Positions 26,520 to 35,754 are shown, numbered from the stretch's first letter. The stretch is 64,000 bases of DNA from Kineosporiaceae bacterium (GCA_016713225.1 JADJPO010000011.1:186001-250000), one strand, 5' to 3'. Made by a program: numbers and translations. The notes: a model not told the origin generated them from the letters alone.

Positions 26520-27445
26520 GCCGCACCGGCCTGGTCGTCGTGGGATGTGGTCAGCCGCAGGAACAGCTGCTCCAGGTCCTCCCGTTCGATCGTGATGGAC
26601 GTCGGAGGCGCGCCCGCCCTGACCAGGCAGGTGGCGACCTGGTCCGGGGCCTCGATCGCAGGCCGCGACGTGCTGATCATCGTCGCTGCCTCGACTCGCC
26701 CCTGCGCCCCCCAGGCGTTGAGTGCTGCCAGTGCTCGACATGCGACTTCGCGGGAGCGGAAGGTCGAGACGAGACTCGCTCGGCCGGCGGTGGCGAGCTG
26801 GTCTCCGCTGAGTTCGGTGATCAGCCGACCGTTGTGGATGATGCCGATTCGGTCGGCGAGCCTGGCGACCTCGGTGATGAGATGAGTGGACATGAAGACG
26901 GTCACCCCGTCGTCGGCCAGTGCCCGCAGCAACGACCGGATCTCGACGACGCCGGCGGGGTCGAGTGCGTTCACGGGCTCGTCGAGGATCAGCAGCTCCG
27001 GCCGGTGGAGCAAAGCCAGGGCCAAGCCCAGCCGCTGCCGGTTACCCAGGGACAGGGCTCGTGCCCGCACCTCGAGGTAGGCCGTCAGCTGCAGGCGTTC
27101 GGTGACCTCGTCCACGGAGGACGCCGACAGGCCGCGGTATCGCCGTGCGACCACGACATGGTCCCGAACGGTCAGATCCGGGTACAGGCCCGGACCTTCC
27201 ACCAGGTATCCGACGCGCGCCCACACTCGGGCCGCCGTCCGACCACCTCGAATCGGCGTGCCCCAGAGCGTGACCTCGCCCGCCGCCGGCGTGATCAGAC
27301 CCAGCAGGGCACGGATCAGCGTGGTCTTCCCCGCGCCGTTGCGGCCGAGGAAGCCGTAGATCTCGCCACGATCGACGGAGAGATCCACGCCGTCGACGGC
27401 AGTGGTCGCGCCGAAGCGATGCGTCAGCCGTCGGGCAACGATCAC
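26516..27445 (-). CDS. ABC transporter ATP-binding protein
   Basis: 309 residues if started at GTG 27445, which overlaps the TetR stop (GTGA); the longer ORF start at 27514 would overlap the regulator by 73 bases and adds no conserved sequence. Walker A GRNGAGKTT, Q-loop region ARVGYLVEGPGLY, signature LSLGNRQRLGLA, Walker B LLILDEPVNALD and H-loop STHLITEVAR are complete, unlike the ATPase at 24002-24961. It energises the ABC-2 permease that follows with a four-base overlap. Confidence 0.87.
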   Translation of the reverse strand: MIVARRLTHRFGATTAVDGVDLSVDRGEIYGFLGRNGAGKTTLIRALLGLITPAAGEVTLWGTPIRGGRTAARVWARVGYLVEGPGLYPDLTVRDHVVVARRYRGLSASSVDEVTERLQLTAYLEVRARALSLGNRQRLGLALALLHRPELLILDEPVNALDPAGVVEIRSLLRALADDGVTVFMSTHLITEVARLADRIGIIHNGRLITELSGDQLATAGRASLVSTFRSREVACRALAALNAWGAQGRVEAATMISTSRPAIEAPDQVATCLVRAGAPPTSITIEREDLEQLFLRLTTSHDDQAGAA

Positions 27446-28062
27446 CGATGCGGTCGACGATTGCCGCTGCCGGACGCCTGGTGCAGACCCGCCTTCAGAG
27501 TCTGTTTGAGCCACGTGGCCACCTCCTCGACAGCGTCGGGGCCGATCTCTTCTCGGTGCAGCCCGACGAACACCAGGGACCGCAAGAGGCCCAACAGCAC
27601 CCGTTCAGGTACCTCGATGTCATGGCCGGACTCGTGCAGCACCTCCGCCACGCGGTGGACCATCCGAACGTCGCGGTCCAGCAACCTCGCCTGTTGCTCC
27701 GCAGGACAGGCTTGCAAGATCCGCAGCCCTTCGGGCGTCATCAGGACGGCGAGCAGCGGGTGGCGATCCAGCGCATGAACCGCTGAGTCGATGAGGAAGT
27801 CCACTGCGCCCGCGGGGTTCGCGCGAACCGACGCCTCCAGCTCGGCGTGCATGGCCGTCTCGTGGTCCTCCAGCAGAGCCAGGAACAGCGACTCCTTGCT
27901 GTCGTAGAAGCGGTAGAACGCCCCTTTGGAGATCCCGGCACCACGCGCCAGCTCATCCACCGTCGCGCCCCGGAGCCCTCGCTGTGCGAAGGCCTGTTGG
28001 CCCACCTCCTCGAGGCGCGCCCGAATGCGATCACTCTCGTCAGAGCTGAAGGGTCGAGGCAC
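27442..28062 (-). CDS. TetR-family regulator
   Basis: 206 residues. The HTH reads RLEEVGQQAFAQRGLRGATVDELARGAGISKGAFYRFYDSK in two adjacent blocks, a standard TetR DNA-binding domain; the C-terminal helical domain ends near HREEIGPDAVEEVATWLK. The gene is first in a three-gene operon with the ABC ATPase and permease, joined by GTGA and ATGA overlaps, so it most likely represses its own operon and senses the exported compound. Confidence 0.87.
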   Translation of the reverse strand: MPRPFSSDESDRIRARLEEVGQQAFAQRGLRGATVDELARGAGISKGAFYRFYDSKESLFLALLEDHETAMHAELEASVRANPAGAVDFLIDSAVHALDRHPLLAVLMTPEGLRILQACPAEQQARLLDRDVRMVHRVAEVLHESGHDIEVPERVLLGLLRSLVFVGLHREEIGPDAVEEVATWLKQTLKAGLHQASGSGNRRPHR

Positions 28063-28469
28063 CCCTCGATGCTATGACTGTATGACTGGAATCGCAATAA
28101 CGGTCACAGATTGCGCGGGGGATGCCGTTGCCTCGCGTCACTCCTGCTCCTCCGTAAGGTCGCCGCCGGCGGCAAGGAGCGACTCCCCGAACGCGGTCAA
28201 CCTGGCGGCCGTCGCGGGGTCGATCGGGGCACCGCGCCGAGACAACACCTGGCTCGGCACGAGGCGAACGCGAAGGAGACGACTGAGGTTCCACTCCGGG
28301 CCGCCTGGCGACGGCAGGGTTTGCGGACAAGCTGCGGACGAAGCCGAAGGACTGGATCCTCGAGATCTGGCTCCAGTCCTCTGACCAGCTACTTCGTGCT
28401 AGCGGGGACAGGAGCCGTCGGTCGCTGCGCTCCCTCCTCCCAAATCCTGGCTCACCAACCAGCAAAAGA
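28063..28469. other. Gene-free stretch with element-like remnants
   Basis: No convincing coding region. It contains the 25-bp near-repeat 28318-28342 of a sequence just upstream of the integrase, and a 13-bp copy of the tRNA-Met 3' end (28400-28412). This looks like the worn edge of an older, related integration. The promoter of the TetR operon should lie close to 28065-28110, but no clear -10/-35 pair is seen. Confidence 0.5.
28318..28342 (+). repeat. Direct repeat copy 1 (left of the attachment site)
   Basis: Matches 28674-28698 at 23 of 25 bases. Each copy contains two tandem CTGCGGAC-like units (TTGCGGACAA then CTGCGGAC), as expected for integrase or excisionase arm-type sites. This copy lies outside the present element. 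Confidence 0.7.
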
Positions 28470-28513
28470 GTTAGGCCCGGATCCCAAGTGCAGGATCCGG
28501 GCCTAACTTCTTT
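28470..28513. terminator. Bidirectional intrinsic terminator of tRNA-Met
   Basis: 15-bp perfect arms 28470-28484 and 28493-28507 around an 8-base loop, with TTCTTT after it on the plus strand and CTCTTTT after it on the minus strand. It follows the 3' end of the minus-strand tRNA by eight bases and so probably ended the original tRNA transcript. Confidence 0.85.
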
Positions 28514-28514
28514 G

Positions 28515-28560
28515 TAGCGGGGACAGGATTTGAACCTGTGACCTCTGGGTTATGAGCCCA
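28515..28560 (-). tRNA. 3' part of tRNA-Met (CAT) = left attachment site
   Basis: Read on the minus strand, this has the acceptor 3' strand with discriminator A at 28515, a perfect T-arm (ACAGG, TTCAAAT, CCTGT), the variable loop and the anticodon loop CTCATAA with anticodon CAT. Pairing of the anticodon stem stops at position 28 of the tRNA, and no D-arm or 5' acceptor strand follows. Only the 3' part remains, as expected where an element inserted into a tRNA gene and carries the restoring copy at its far end. The loop sequences fit elongator rather than initiator tRNA-Met. Confidence 0.85.
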
Positions 28561-28673
28561 TCAGAAGCAGCCAATCAGCCGTGTTCACAACGACGTCGCA
28601 GGCGACTAAACTGCAGCTCAGAGGCGCTTTTTCGGTCCGCTGACGTTCGCCCGGATCCGAGGCGTCACGGCAA

Positions 28674-28698
28674 GGTTTGCGGACAATCTGCGGACAAA
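28674..28698 (+). repeat. Direct repeat copy 2 (between attachment site and integrase)
   Basis: Second copy of the 25-bp repeat seen at 28318-28342, 23 bases before the integrase ATG. Its location suits an integrase arm site or an autoregulatory site over the int promoter. Confidence 0.7.
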
Positions 28699-28720
28699 CG
28701 ATCATCGTTGGGAACGGACC

Positions 28721-30202
28721 ATGGCCTGGCTGAAGTCGCGGACCAAGCAGGACGGCACCGTCCAGTACACGGGCATGTACCGCGACCTGCAGGGCCACGA
28801 ACGCTCAGCAGGCACCCACACGTCCAAGCGCGAGGCGCTCCGCAAGGCAGCCGCCGCAGAGAGTCAGGCACAGGCGGGAAAGGTCGGCGATCCCAAACGC
28901 GGCCGGCAGACCTTGCGCCACTACGTGGAACACGAGTGGCTCCCCAACCACGTCATGGAGGACTCCACCCGGGAGTCCTACACCTACGTGATCGAGCGAC
29001 ACATCCTCGGGCCGTTGGGTCGGATGCGCCTGGTCGACATCATGCCCTGGCACATCCGTGACTGGATCACCGAACTCGCCGGCCAGGGGGTCCGCGCCCC
29101 AACCATCCGCTCGGCGAAGGTCTGCCTGGACGCCGTCCTGTCAACGGCCTTCCACGACCAGATCACGGCCCTTCACGCCGGACGAGGCGTGAAGACCCCC
29201 AGCGTGGCACGCAAACCCGTAAGGATCATCACCTCCGAGCACTACCAGCGAATCCACGACGCCCTCGACAACCCGGCCATGCAACTGCTCGTCGAGACCG
29301 CCATCGAAACTGGCCTGCGCTGGGGTGAACTCACCGAGCTACGCCCCCACGACATCGACCTGACCAGTGGGGTGATCACCGTCGCGCGAGCCGTGGTCCA
29401 GCTCAAGGCGGCCACCAACACCGGACCCCGGTTCCGGGTGAAGGACTACCCCAAAGACGCCGAGTGGCGGCACGTCTCCATCGCACCCCACCTGGTCGAC
29501 AAGTTGCGCACCCACATCGCAACCCATGACCTGGGACCCGACGCATTGCTCTTCTCCCTCCCCCACCGCGACGGCCCAGCGAGGCGGCGGCGTCCCGCCG
29601 TCCTGCCTGACCCGACCACCCTGGGAATGACACAACCCAACGAGCACAACCGCAGCTACCGGCACGGCACACTCACCGCCTACCAGGCAGGACGCTGCCG
29701 CTGCGAGCACTGCAGAGACGCCATGGCCGCATACCGAGCGACCCGTCGCGCCGCCGGCAGGGACACCCCCCGAGTGACCCGGACAACGTCCACGGACGCT
29801 GATCGCCATCTGTCCAACGACTGGTTCCGCCACCACGTCTGGAACCCCGCCCTCACCAAGGCCGACCTCGGTTACCGGGTCACCCCCCACGGCCTGCGCC
29901 ACGCCCACGCCTCCTGGCTACTCGCCGGCGGCGCCGACCTCCAGGTCGTCAAGGACCGCCTCGGACACGGTTCCATCACCACCACCGAGCGCTACCTGCA
30001 CACCCTGCCCAACGCCGGTGAGGTCGCCCTATCCGCCCTGAACAACATCCGCACCCCTACGCCCGGCCCGACGCGCCCTGAGGCAAGTGCCACCGAGACA
30101 GACGACCGGGTTTCGCTCGCTGGACTCGACCCCGACACCGTCCGGGCGGTCCTGGGCAAGCTACTCGCGCAAGTCGAGGACAGAGCGACAGCCGACAGGT
30201 GA
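28721..30202 (+). CDS. int: Tyrosine recombinase (integrase) with Cys/His insert
   Basis: 493 residues, larger than the usual 380-430. The N-terminal arm-binding domain (TVQYTGMYRDLQG) is followed by a SAM-like core-binding domain (70-160) and the catalytic domain with R200 in TGLRWGEL, H390/R393 in HGLRHAHAS, H416 in RLGHGS and Y425 in TERYLHT. Between the first arginine and the HxxR box an extra 45-residue module (about 305-350) has H315, C326, C328 and C331 in the pattern HGT...Y..GRCRC..C, a likely zinc site also seen in small actinobacterial proteins. It integrates the element into tRNA-Met. Confidence 0.92.
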   Translation: MAWLKSRTKQDGTVQYTGMYRDLQGHERSAGTHTSKREALRKAAAAESQAQAGKVGDPKRGRQTLRHYVEHEWLPNHVMEDSTRESYTYVIERHILGPLGRMRLVDIMPWHIRDWITELAGQGVRAPTIRSAKVCLDAVLSTAFHDQITALHAGRGVKTPSVARKPVRIITSEHYQRIHDALDNPAMQLLVETAIETGLRWGELTELRPHDIDLTSGVITVARAVVQLKAATNTGPRFRVKDYPKDAEWRHVSIAPHLVDKLRTHIATHDLGPDALLFSLPHRDGPARRRRPAVLPDPTTLGMTQPNEHNRSYRHGTLTAYQAGRCRCEHCRDAMAAYRATRRAAGRDTPRVTRTTSTDADRHLSNDWFRHHVWNPALTKADLGYRVTPHGLRHAHASWLLAGGADLQVVKDRLGHGSITTTERYLHTLPNAGEVALSALNNIRTPTPGPTRPEASATETDDRVSLAGLDPDTVRAVLGKLLAQVEDRATADR

Positions 30203-30281
30203 TCCAGTCTTCTCGACCACCCGAACTGCGCCCCGATAACCTCCGGATCATCCGTTCGGTGTGGTGAGGGAGGTTGATCCG

Positions 30282-32654
30282 GTGCCCGTGCAGGAGTCCT
30301 CGAACCACGCCGCCGTCGGTGTGCAGATGGTGAGGCTGCACGACCGAAGCGATCTTGTCGATCAGTGGGCGTCCGCTGCACTTCAGCGCAGAGTGCTGGA
30401 TTGTCTCGACGAGGCGGGTCACCGGACTGTGGTGCCTGCAGAGCAGGTCCATGCTGCCTGTCTGCGTGCCGCGGAGTTCGCGCCGTTCGGGATTCGGCTG
30501 GCCAATGCTCTGATCAATGGCGACCTCGACCTGCGGGCCATGGCGGTTCCCGTTCCGTTGCACTTCTTGGGTTGTGGCTTCGATTCCGCACCGCAATTCG
30601 ACGGCGAAGACGTGCACGAGTTGGCGTTTGTGGCGGGAGGCGCACGACGCGACGTTCCCGATGGGGTGCTGCGCACCTCGTTTCTGCCGGGCCTATTGGG
30701 CAACGGGGTCCGGATCCGTCGGGATCTGGTGTTGTCCGGTACCCGGATCAGCGGCGCCCACACCACCACGTCGTCGACCCGGCGGACCTCGGCTGTCTGG
30801 TTGACCGAGGCCGCGATCGGGGGCCGGCTCTTGGCGGTGGGAACCGTGATCGACACCCAGGCCGATCGCGCGATCCAGGCAGACCGGACCAGCGTGGCAG
30901 GGGACATTCGACTGATCCAAGGGTTCTCGGCCAACGCCGAGGTCCGGCTGATCGCCGTCCGTCTCGGTGGCAGCCTCGACCTGACGGGGGGCAGCATCAA
31001 CGCTCGGAGCGGCCGGGCCTTGGACGTCGCCGAGGCCACGATCGGAGGCTCCTTCTTCCTACTGGACGATCCCGAGCACGGAATCCAACCGGTGCTACGC
31101 GGCCGAATCGAGATGGGACGCGCAGTCATCGGCGGCCGATTCATGATCCGCAACGCGCAGGTCCATGCACCGCCTACGGGTGCTGGATGGGAGTTGTACA
31201 ACTCCGCGGAAAGCACCGAACGTGCAGCTCTGATCGCTGCCGGGTTGACCGTTCGCGGCGAGCTGCTGTTCGAGCAGGGCACGAGCATCGACGGTGGGCT
31301 TGTCCTGACGGGCGCTCAGCTCGAGGCGGGCGCCTCGCTGGACAACGTGTCCATCCGCAATCCGGGAAACCATGCAATCGACCTGTCTCAGGCGCGCCTC
31401 GGCGCATGGATGTCAATGCAGAACGCCACAGTCGAAGGCACGGTGAACCTGGCCAACACACGGGTCAGGGGACCCCTTGCTCTGAACGGAACCCGCCTCG
31501 ACCACCCCCGGGACCACCGGTGTCTAATCGGCATCGGCGCCCAGATCGAGGGCGACCTGAGGTTGCCGCGCCTAAGCGCGCATGGTGGCAGCCTGAACCT
31601 CCGTGCTGCTCGCATCGGCGGCACCGTCGATGCCCAGGCCGCTGACCTGCGTAACCCGGACGATAAGACGTTGGGTCTGCAACACGCGATCGTGGCCGGC
31701 AATGTTCGCATGTGCCAGGGCTTTCGCTCCGATGGGCTGGTGCTACTGAACCGGGCCGACATCCAAGGTCGGCTCAGGTGCGATGCGGGTACGTTCACCT
31801 GGGACCCTCCGGCCGAACGGCGCGAGGAAGCAGAACTCAACCCACTCGGCTCCGCGTTCGAGGCGATCTCGGCCACGGTCCGCGCTGGGATTGGCTTGGG
31901 CTGGAAGATCGAGAGCGGCGGGGTCGACTTCACCGATGCCACCACCAGCTTCCTCGCAGACCGCGCTGAACAGGATTGGCCCACGCCGTCCCACCTCACC
32001 GGTTTCACTTACCAGCGTTGGGCTCCAGCGATCATGACCGACCACGGGCGTGGCGATTGGGACCCCGAGGTCCGTGCCCAGTGGCTGGCGCGGGTCGGCG
32101 GAACCGACTCCCGACCGTGGGAGCAGGCCGCAAAGGTATTGCGGGACAACGGCGACCCGGACGGCGCCGAACGGCTGCTGATCGCCTCGCACCGCCACCA
32201 ACGCCGCCATCTTCGAGGCCACCCATGGCGACGGCTTCTCGATGTGGCCAACCAGTACGCCACCGGCTACGGCTACCGGCCTCAACGCACCCTCTACCTG
32301 ATGGCCGCACTGATCGTCGCGGTCAGCCTCACCCTGCACCCCACTGGCTGGCAGCACCTGATGCGAGCCGCCGACCCCGCCGGGACTGTTTTCACTCCGA
32401 CCGGTGCCGCCACCGCCACCGTCCATGGCCGCTGTGGACAGGGCAGCGTCCGGTGCTTCAACCCCGTCCTGTACGCCGTCGACACTGTCGTCCCGATCAT
32501 CAACCTCGACCAACGCGCCACCTGGCACCCCAACGCGGAAACCCCCGAAGGGACCTACCTGGAATGGTGGCTCTCCCTATGCACCATCTTGGGCTGGGCG
32601 GCCTCGACCATCTTCGCCCTCTCACTCGCCCGCCTCGCCCGGACAACTCCATGA
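30282..32654 (+). CDS. Beta-helix repeat protein with C-terminal membrane domain
   Basis: 790 residues from GTG 30282, chosen for the GGGAGG eight bases before it. Residues 60-560 are repeating short strands of pentapeptide/bactofilin kind (GGSLDLTGGSINA, IGGSFFLLD, GDLRLPRLSAHGG), predicting a long right-handed helix. Then come a cytosolic helical part (AAKVLRDNGDPDGAERLLIASHRHQRRH), a membrane segment (LYLMAALIVAVSLTL), an external loop with two Cys and a last segment (LCTILGWAASTIFALSLARL). Streptomyces homologues are often labelled membrane-associated oxidoreductase, but no cofactor site is visible. Function unknown. Confidence 0.75.
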   Translation: MPVQESSNHAAVGVQMVRLHDRSDLVDQWASAALQRRVLDCLDEAGHRTVVPAEQVHAACLRAAEFAPFGIRLANALINGDLDLRAMAVPVPLHFLGCGFDSAPQFDGEDVHELAFVAGGARRDVPDGVLRTSFLPGLLGNGVRIRRDLVLSGTRISGAHTTTSSTRRTSAVWLTEAAIGGRLLAVGTVIDTQADRAIQADRTSVAGDIRLIQGFSANAEVRLIAVRLGGSLDLTGGSINARSGRALDVAEATIGGSFFLLDDPEHGIQPVLRGRIEMGRAVIGGRFMIRNAQVHAPPTGAGWELYNSAESTERAALIAAGLTVRGELLFEQGTSIDGGLVLTGAQLEAGASLDNVSIRNPGNHAIDLSQARLGAWMSMQNATVEGTVNLANTRVRGPLALNGTRLDHPRDHRCLIGIGAQIEGDLRLPRLSAHGGSLNLRAARIGGTVDAQAADLRNPDDKTLGLQHAIVAGNVRMCQGFRSDGLVLLNRADIQGRLRCDAGTFTWDPPAERREEAELNPLGSAFEAISATVRAGIGLGWKIESGGVDFTDATTSFLADRAEQDWPTPSHLTGFTYQRWAPAIMTDHGRGDWDPEVRAQWLARVGGTDSRPWEQAAKVLRDNGDPDGAERLLIASHRHQRRHLRGHPWRRLLDVANQYATGYGYRPQRTLYLMAALIVAVSLTLHPTGWQHLMRAADPAGTVFTPTGAATATVHGRCGQGSVRCFNPVLYAVDTVVPIINLDQRATWHPNAETPEGTYLEWWLSLCTILGWAASTIFALSLARLARTTP

Positions 32655-33489
32655 ACCCCATCCCGGTGGCCAAGCCCTTAAGGACCGCATGAAGAGCGGC
32701 CTGGACCTGCGCACCGACAAGGCGGCCGACGACGATTCCGCTCCTACTGACCTCGTGAACGACTCTGCCTCGGCCCTGGGTTGGCGACCATTCACGAGCT
32801 CATGCTTGAGGCCACGCTCGTCGGGTCAAGGGGCGTGAAACCGCCAGCGAACTCGAGGGCAACCCAGCCTCGTCTGCCACGAGTCGCCTGTCACCGATTT
32901 CATCGGCAGGGTCAACGGACCTCTGCCTCGCCACCAACGGGGACTATCCCATGGCTACAGATTGCCCGTTCCGAAAGCGACCTCCCGCCCATCGTCCTTG
33001 GCACCTACGATCATGCCCATGAAGTCTGTGGGGACGGTTTCGGCCAGCCCTTGGCGCGGTAATTGGGTTGCCGTCGTCCTGGTGACCGTCTCGGCTACCT
33101 TCATCGCGACCCGCACCGGCAGTAGTGGGATACCGCCCGGGGCCGCAGGCAACGAGTCGGGGAGGACCGGACCCACAGCACCAGGTCCCCTTACGGCTCG
33201 GGCTGACGTGCGGCCGGGCGCTGAGATGCGGCTCGAACTCGCTGGTGGGGCTAGCTAGCCCGGCACGGGACGGGAACGGCAGGGCAGCGGCGGGCACGCA
33301 AGTCCAGACCATGAGTGGGGCTGCGGCGTCGCGGACGGCCGGGACGCGGAGGCGGGCGGGCAGGTTGCGGGAGTGGTGGGGGGTCCACGGGGCGGGTCGG
33401 TTCACGGGGCAGCTCCTTGCCGAAGGTGTGTGTAGTGGTCGCCGCTGCGGGCCCGCCCCGGGGGAAGTCGGGGCGGGCCCGCCGGTGGT
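32655..33489. other. Stretch without a confident gene
   Basis: Two weak candidates only: a minus-strand ORF from GTG 33405 with a good AAGGAG site but low-complexity sequence (to 32944), and a plus-strand ORF 33013-33258 with one possible membrane segment (NWVAVVLVTVSATFIATRT). They overlap on opposite strands, so at most one is real. The rest shows nothing. Confidence 0.4.
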
Positions 33490-33954
33490 TCAGGCGGCGA
33501 CCGGGTCGCCGGGCGTGGGCTGGTGGGCGTCGGGACGCTCGGTGGCGCCGGTGTCGTAGCCGCCGGTGGTGGGGACCTCGTCGGCCCACGGGTCGCCGCC
33601 CTGCGCCGGGGGGTTGGAGCGGTGGCTGGTGGCGCCGTGCCAGCGCATCGAGACCGCGACGGAGCGGGCAGTGGCCTGCAGTGCGGGGTAGCGACCGGAG
33701 GTGTCGATGTACAGGTCGTCGGACAGTTCGGCGACGATCGTGTCGCCCTTGGACAGAGCGGCGACCCGCTCGGCCAGGTCGCGCCAGCAGACCAGGTCGA
33801 CACTGACGGTGCGGCCCTCGACCCACTCGCCCTTGGCGTTGCGGTAGCGGGAGTTACGCAGGATCCGCACGACGCAGACGGGGTGACCGGACTTGGTGGT
33901 GGACAGGCGGGGCTGGGACGCGATGTTGCCCTCGATGGTGAAGTTGAACAGCAC
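33490..33954 (-). CDS. ssb: Single-stranded DNA-binding protein
   Basis: 154 residues from GTG 33954, with GGAGG six bases upstream. The OB-fold is recognisable: LFNFTIEGNIASQPRL, VCVVRILRNSRYRN, VDLVCWRDLAERVAALSKGDTIVAEL. The C-terminus is Gly/Pro/Asp-rich but lacks the acidic DxDDxPF tip of chromosomal SSB, which is common for SSB carried by plasmids and integrative elements. It would protect single-stranded DNA during transfer or replication of the element. Confidence 0.88.
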   Translation of the reverse strand: MLFNFTIEGNIASQPRLSTTKSGHPVCVVRILRNSRYRNAKGEWVEGRTVSVDLVCWRDLAERVAALSKGDTIVAELSDDLYIDTSGRYPALQATARSVAVSMRWHGATSHRSNPPAQGGDPWADEVPTTGGYDTGATERPDAHQPTPGDPVAA

Positions 33955-34977
33955 GGGGTGCCTCCAGGGGACGGTGGTGCTCGGGTGCGACCCGGTCCCG
34001 GAGCGGGCTGACGGCTGAAGGGCGGGCTGGTGGCCCTGCCCGGCTGCCCGGTCGGGGTGGTGTCGCGGTGACACGGCCGTCCGGGGCCGACCCGAGTGCC
34101 GCCCGGCAAGGGGCGAAGAACCGAAAGGATCATGGCGGAGCTTGCGGAGACATGATGTTTTCGGTGTCCCCTTGCGGGTGGTGCGTGGGGTCGGCCAGGA
34201 CTGTTCGGCCGCCCACCGCCACGCCACCAACGGCGTTGCCGTCGCTCAGGGGCACCGCCCCTTCGGCTCGCCCCCCCCGTTACGGAACGGCTGATGTACC
34301 CATGCCGGCGGCGTTGAGGCGGCCGCGGTGTGCGACTGCGCCGACGTGCGGCCGGGGTCGGGACCGCCGATCATGACCGGCAGTCGAGGCATGGCGCGAC
34401 CCCGTACTCAGGGCAAGGCCCCGGCGCGGCAGTGACTCGGGGCGACAGTGACCGCCCAGGTCCGGTGCTCCTGCGCGGTGACACCGTTGAGCCGCGGCAG
34501 GCGCGTGGACGGCTGCCCGGTCGGCGGTGGCTGACAGGCGGCCCCGCGCTGACAGTTGGCGGCGCCGTCGCGTGCCGGTGATCGTCCGCGGCGCTGCGAG
34601 TCCCGGGTCGCCTTGCCTGGTGCGACGGTCGAGGGGCCACTCACCCCGGCAGGCTGCTCGCCCGAGGCGCGCGGGATCGAGGTCGCCTGCGAGCCCCGAG
34701 CACCCGGCGCGAAGGGGAAGGATGCCCGGGGCGCGGCCCTGACGGCGCTGGGTACGGTCAGGCGGGTTGGTGGGCACGGCGGCGTGGCCCCGAGGACAGC
34801 GGCCAGGTGGGAACGCCCGGCGTGAGGGGAGTCGCTCGGCGGTGTGCCGGCCGGGGACGTGGCGGTGCCGGGACCGGGGAAGCGGACGTGGCGGTGCCGG
34901 GACCGGGGAAGCGGACGTGGGCGACGCCGGTGGCGCCGCCCCGGCGAAGGGCCGTGGGCAGCGCCACCGTCGGCGTG
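33955..34977. other. 1-kb stretch without a recognisable gene
   Basis: Very GC-rich. All ORFs here are Arg/Pro/Ala-rich shadows without conserved features or ribosome sites. It contains a 29-bp tandem duplication (34861-34918). It could hold an origin or regulatory DNA, but I see no iterons or clear stem-loops. Confidence 0.5.
34861..34918. repeat. 29-bp perfect tandem duplication
   Basis: Units 34861-34889 and 34890-34918 are identical. The unit begins GGCGGTGCCGGGACC and ends AAGCGGACGT. Non-coding context; probably a slippage product. Confidence 0.85.
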
Positions 34978-35754
34978 TCACCAGTCGTGGACGGTCAACG
35001 GGACCTGCGCATCCGGTAGCCCTCCGTCGGAATCGAGCAGGACCCACCCGGCCCCGGCGTCGGCAGCGTGCAGGAGCAGTGCCCTCAGGTGGGGCCACCG
35101 GGCCCATGCCAGAACCTGCGCCGGGTCGTCGGGCTCCCCGGCCCCGACGGTGTGGACCCACGCGCCGTGCTCGAAGGGGGCGACCATGGTGGGTGCCTCG
35201 CCGAGGGACTCGAACTCCGATCTCGGCAGGAGGGCGCTGCTGACGTCCGGGTAGGCCGCCTGCGGGAACCCGGCGAGGAACCGGCCCGCTGGGGACAGGC
35301 CGGGCTGGAGGTCCGGTTCGCCGGGGCGGAACAGAGCGGTCAGGACACGGGCGGCCTCGCCGGGGGTCAGGCTGTTCAGTTCGACGTCGACGCTGCCCGC
35401 GGAGACTACGCGCACGCGGCCTGAGTGGTGGCCGCCGCCGTGCCAGCGGGCGTCGTCGGCGTCAGCCGGCCACGGCTGACCCAGGACCCCTGCCGGGATG
35501 ATCTCGCGCAGTTGGGTGCAGGTGGCGGCCTTGGCCTGCTCGTCGTCACGCTGCCGGGCCAGGAGCACGAGGGCCTTCGCGTGCCGGTCGAGGAGGTCGG
35601 GGACCAGGCGCCGGTTCAGGTTCGAGACGATCCACCTCGTGCCCCGGTCGGCGGCGACGCTGATCTCCGGGGCGTCCCACTGGTAGATGCTGAGGCCGTC
35701 CGGGCAGGTACCCCGCAGGCACAACCGGTTCCCGACCAGCTTGACCGTGATCAC
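34978..35754 (-). CDS. Hypothetical protein, 258 aa
   Basis: From GTG 35754. I do not recognise a characterised family. An N-terminal beta part (ITVKLVGNRLCLRGTC) is followed by a helical middle (LLDRHAKALVLLARQRDDEQAKAAT) and a C-terminal GWVLLDSDGG...LPL block that also ends other actinobacterial mobile-element proteins. No membrane segment. Divergent from the OLD nuclease gene, 109 bases apart. Confidence 0.6.
   Translation of the reverse strand: MITVKLVGNRLCLRGTCPDGLSIYQWDAPEISVAADRGTRWIVSNLNRRLVPDLLDRHAKALVLLARQRDDEQAKAATCTQLREIIPAGVLGQPWPADADDARWHGGGHHSGRVRVVSAGSVDVELNSLTPGEAARVLTALFRPGEPDLQPGLSPAGRFLAGFPQAAYPDVSSALLPRSEFESLGEAPTMVAPFEHGAWVHTVGAGEPDDPAQVLAWARWPHLRALLLHAADAGAGWVLLDSDGGLPDAQVPLTVHDW

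Noticed and set aside
27442..27514. Long start (27514) for the ABC ATPase
   Set aside because: Would overlap the TetR coding region by 73 bases; GTG 27445 gives a GTGA junction and begins right at the conserved domain.
34861..34918. CRISPR-like repeat
   Set aside because: Only two directly abutting copies with no spacer; no other repeat-spacer array or cas gene in the window.
34280..35161. 293-codon minus-strand ORF
   Set aside because: Arg/Pro-rich, no ribosome site and antisense/out of frame with the better 34978-35754 gene.
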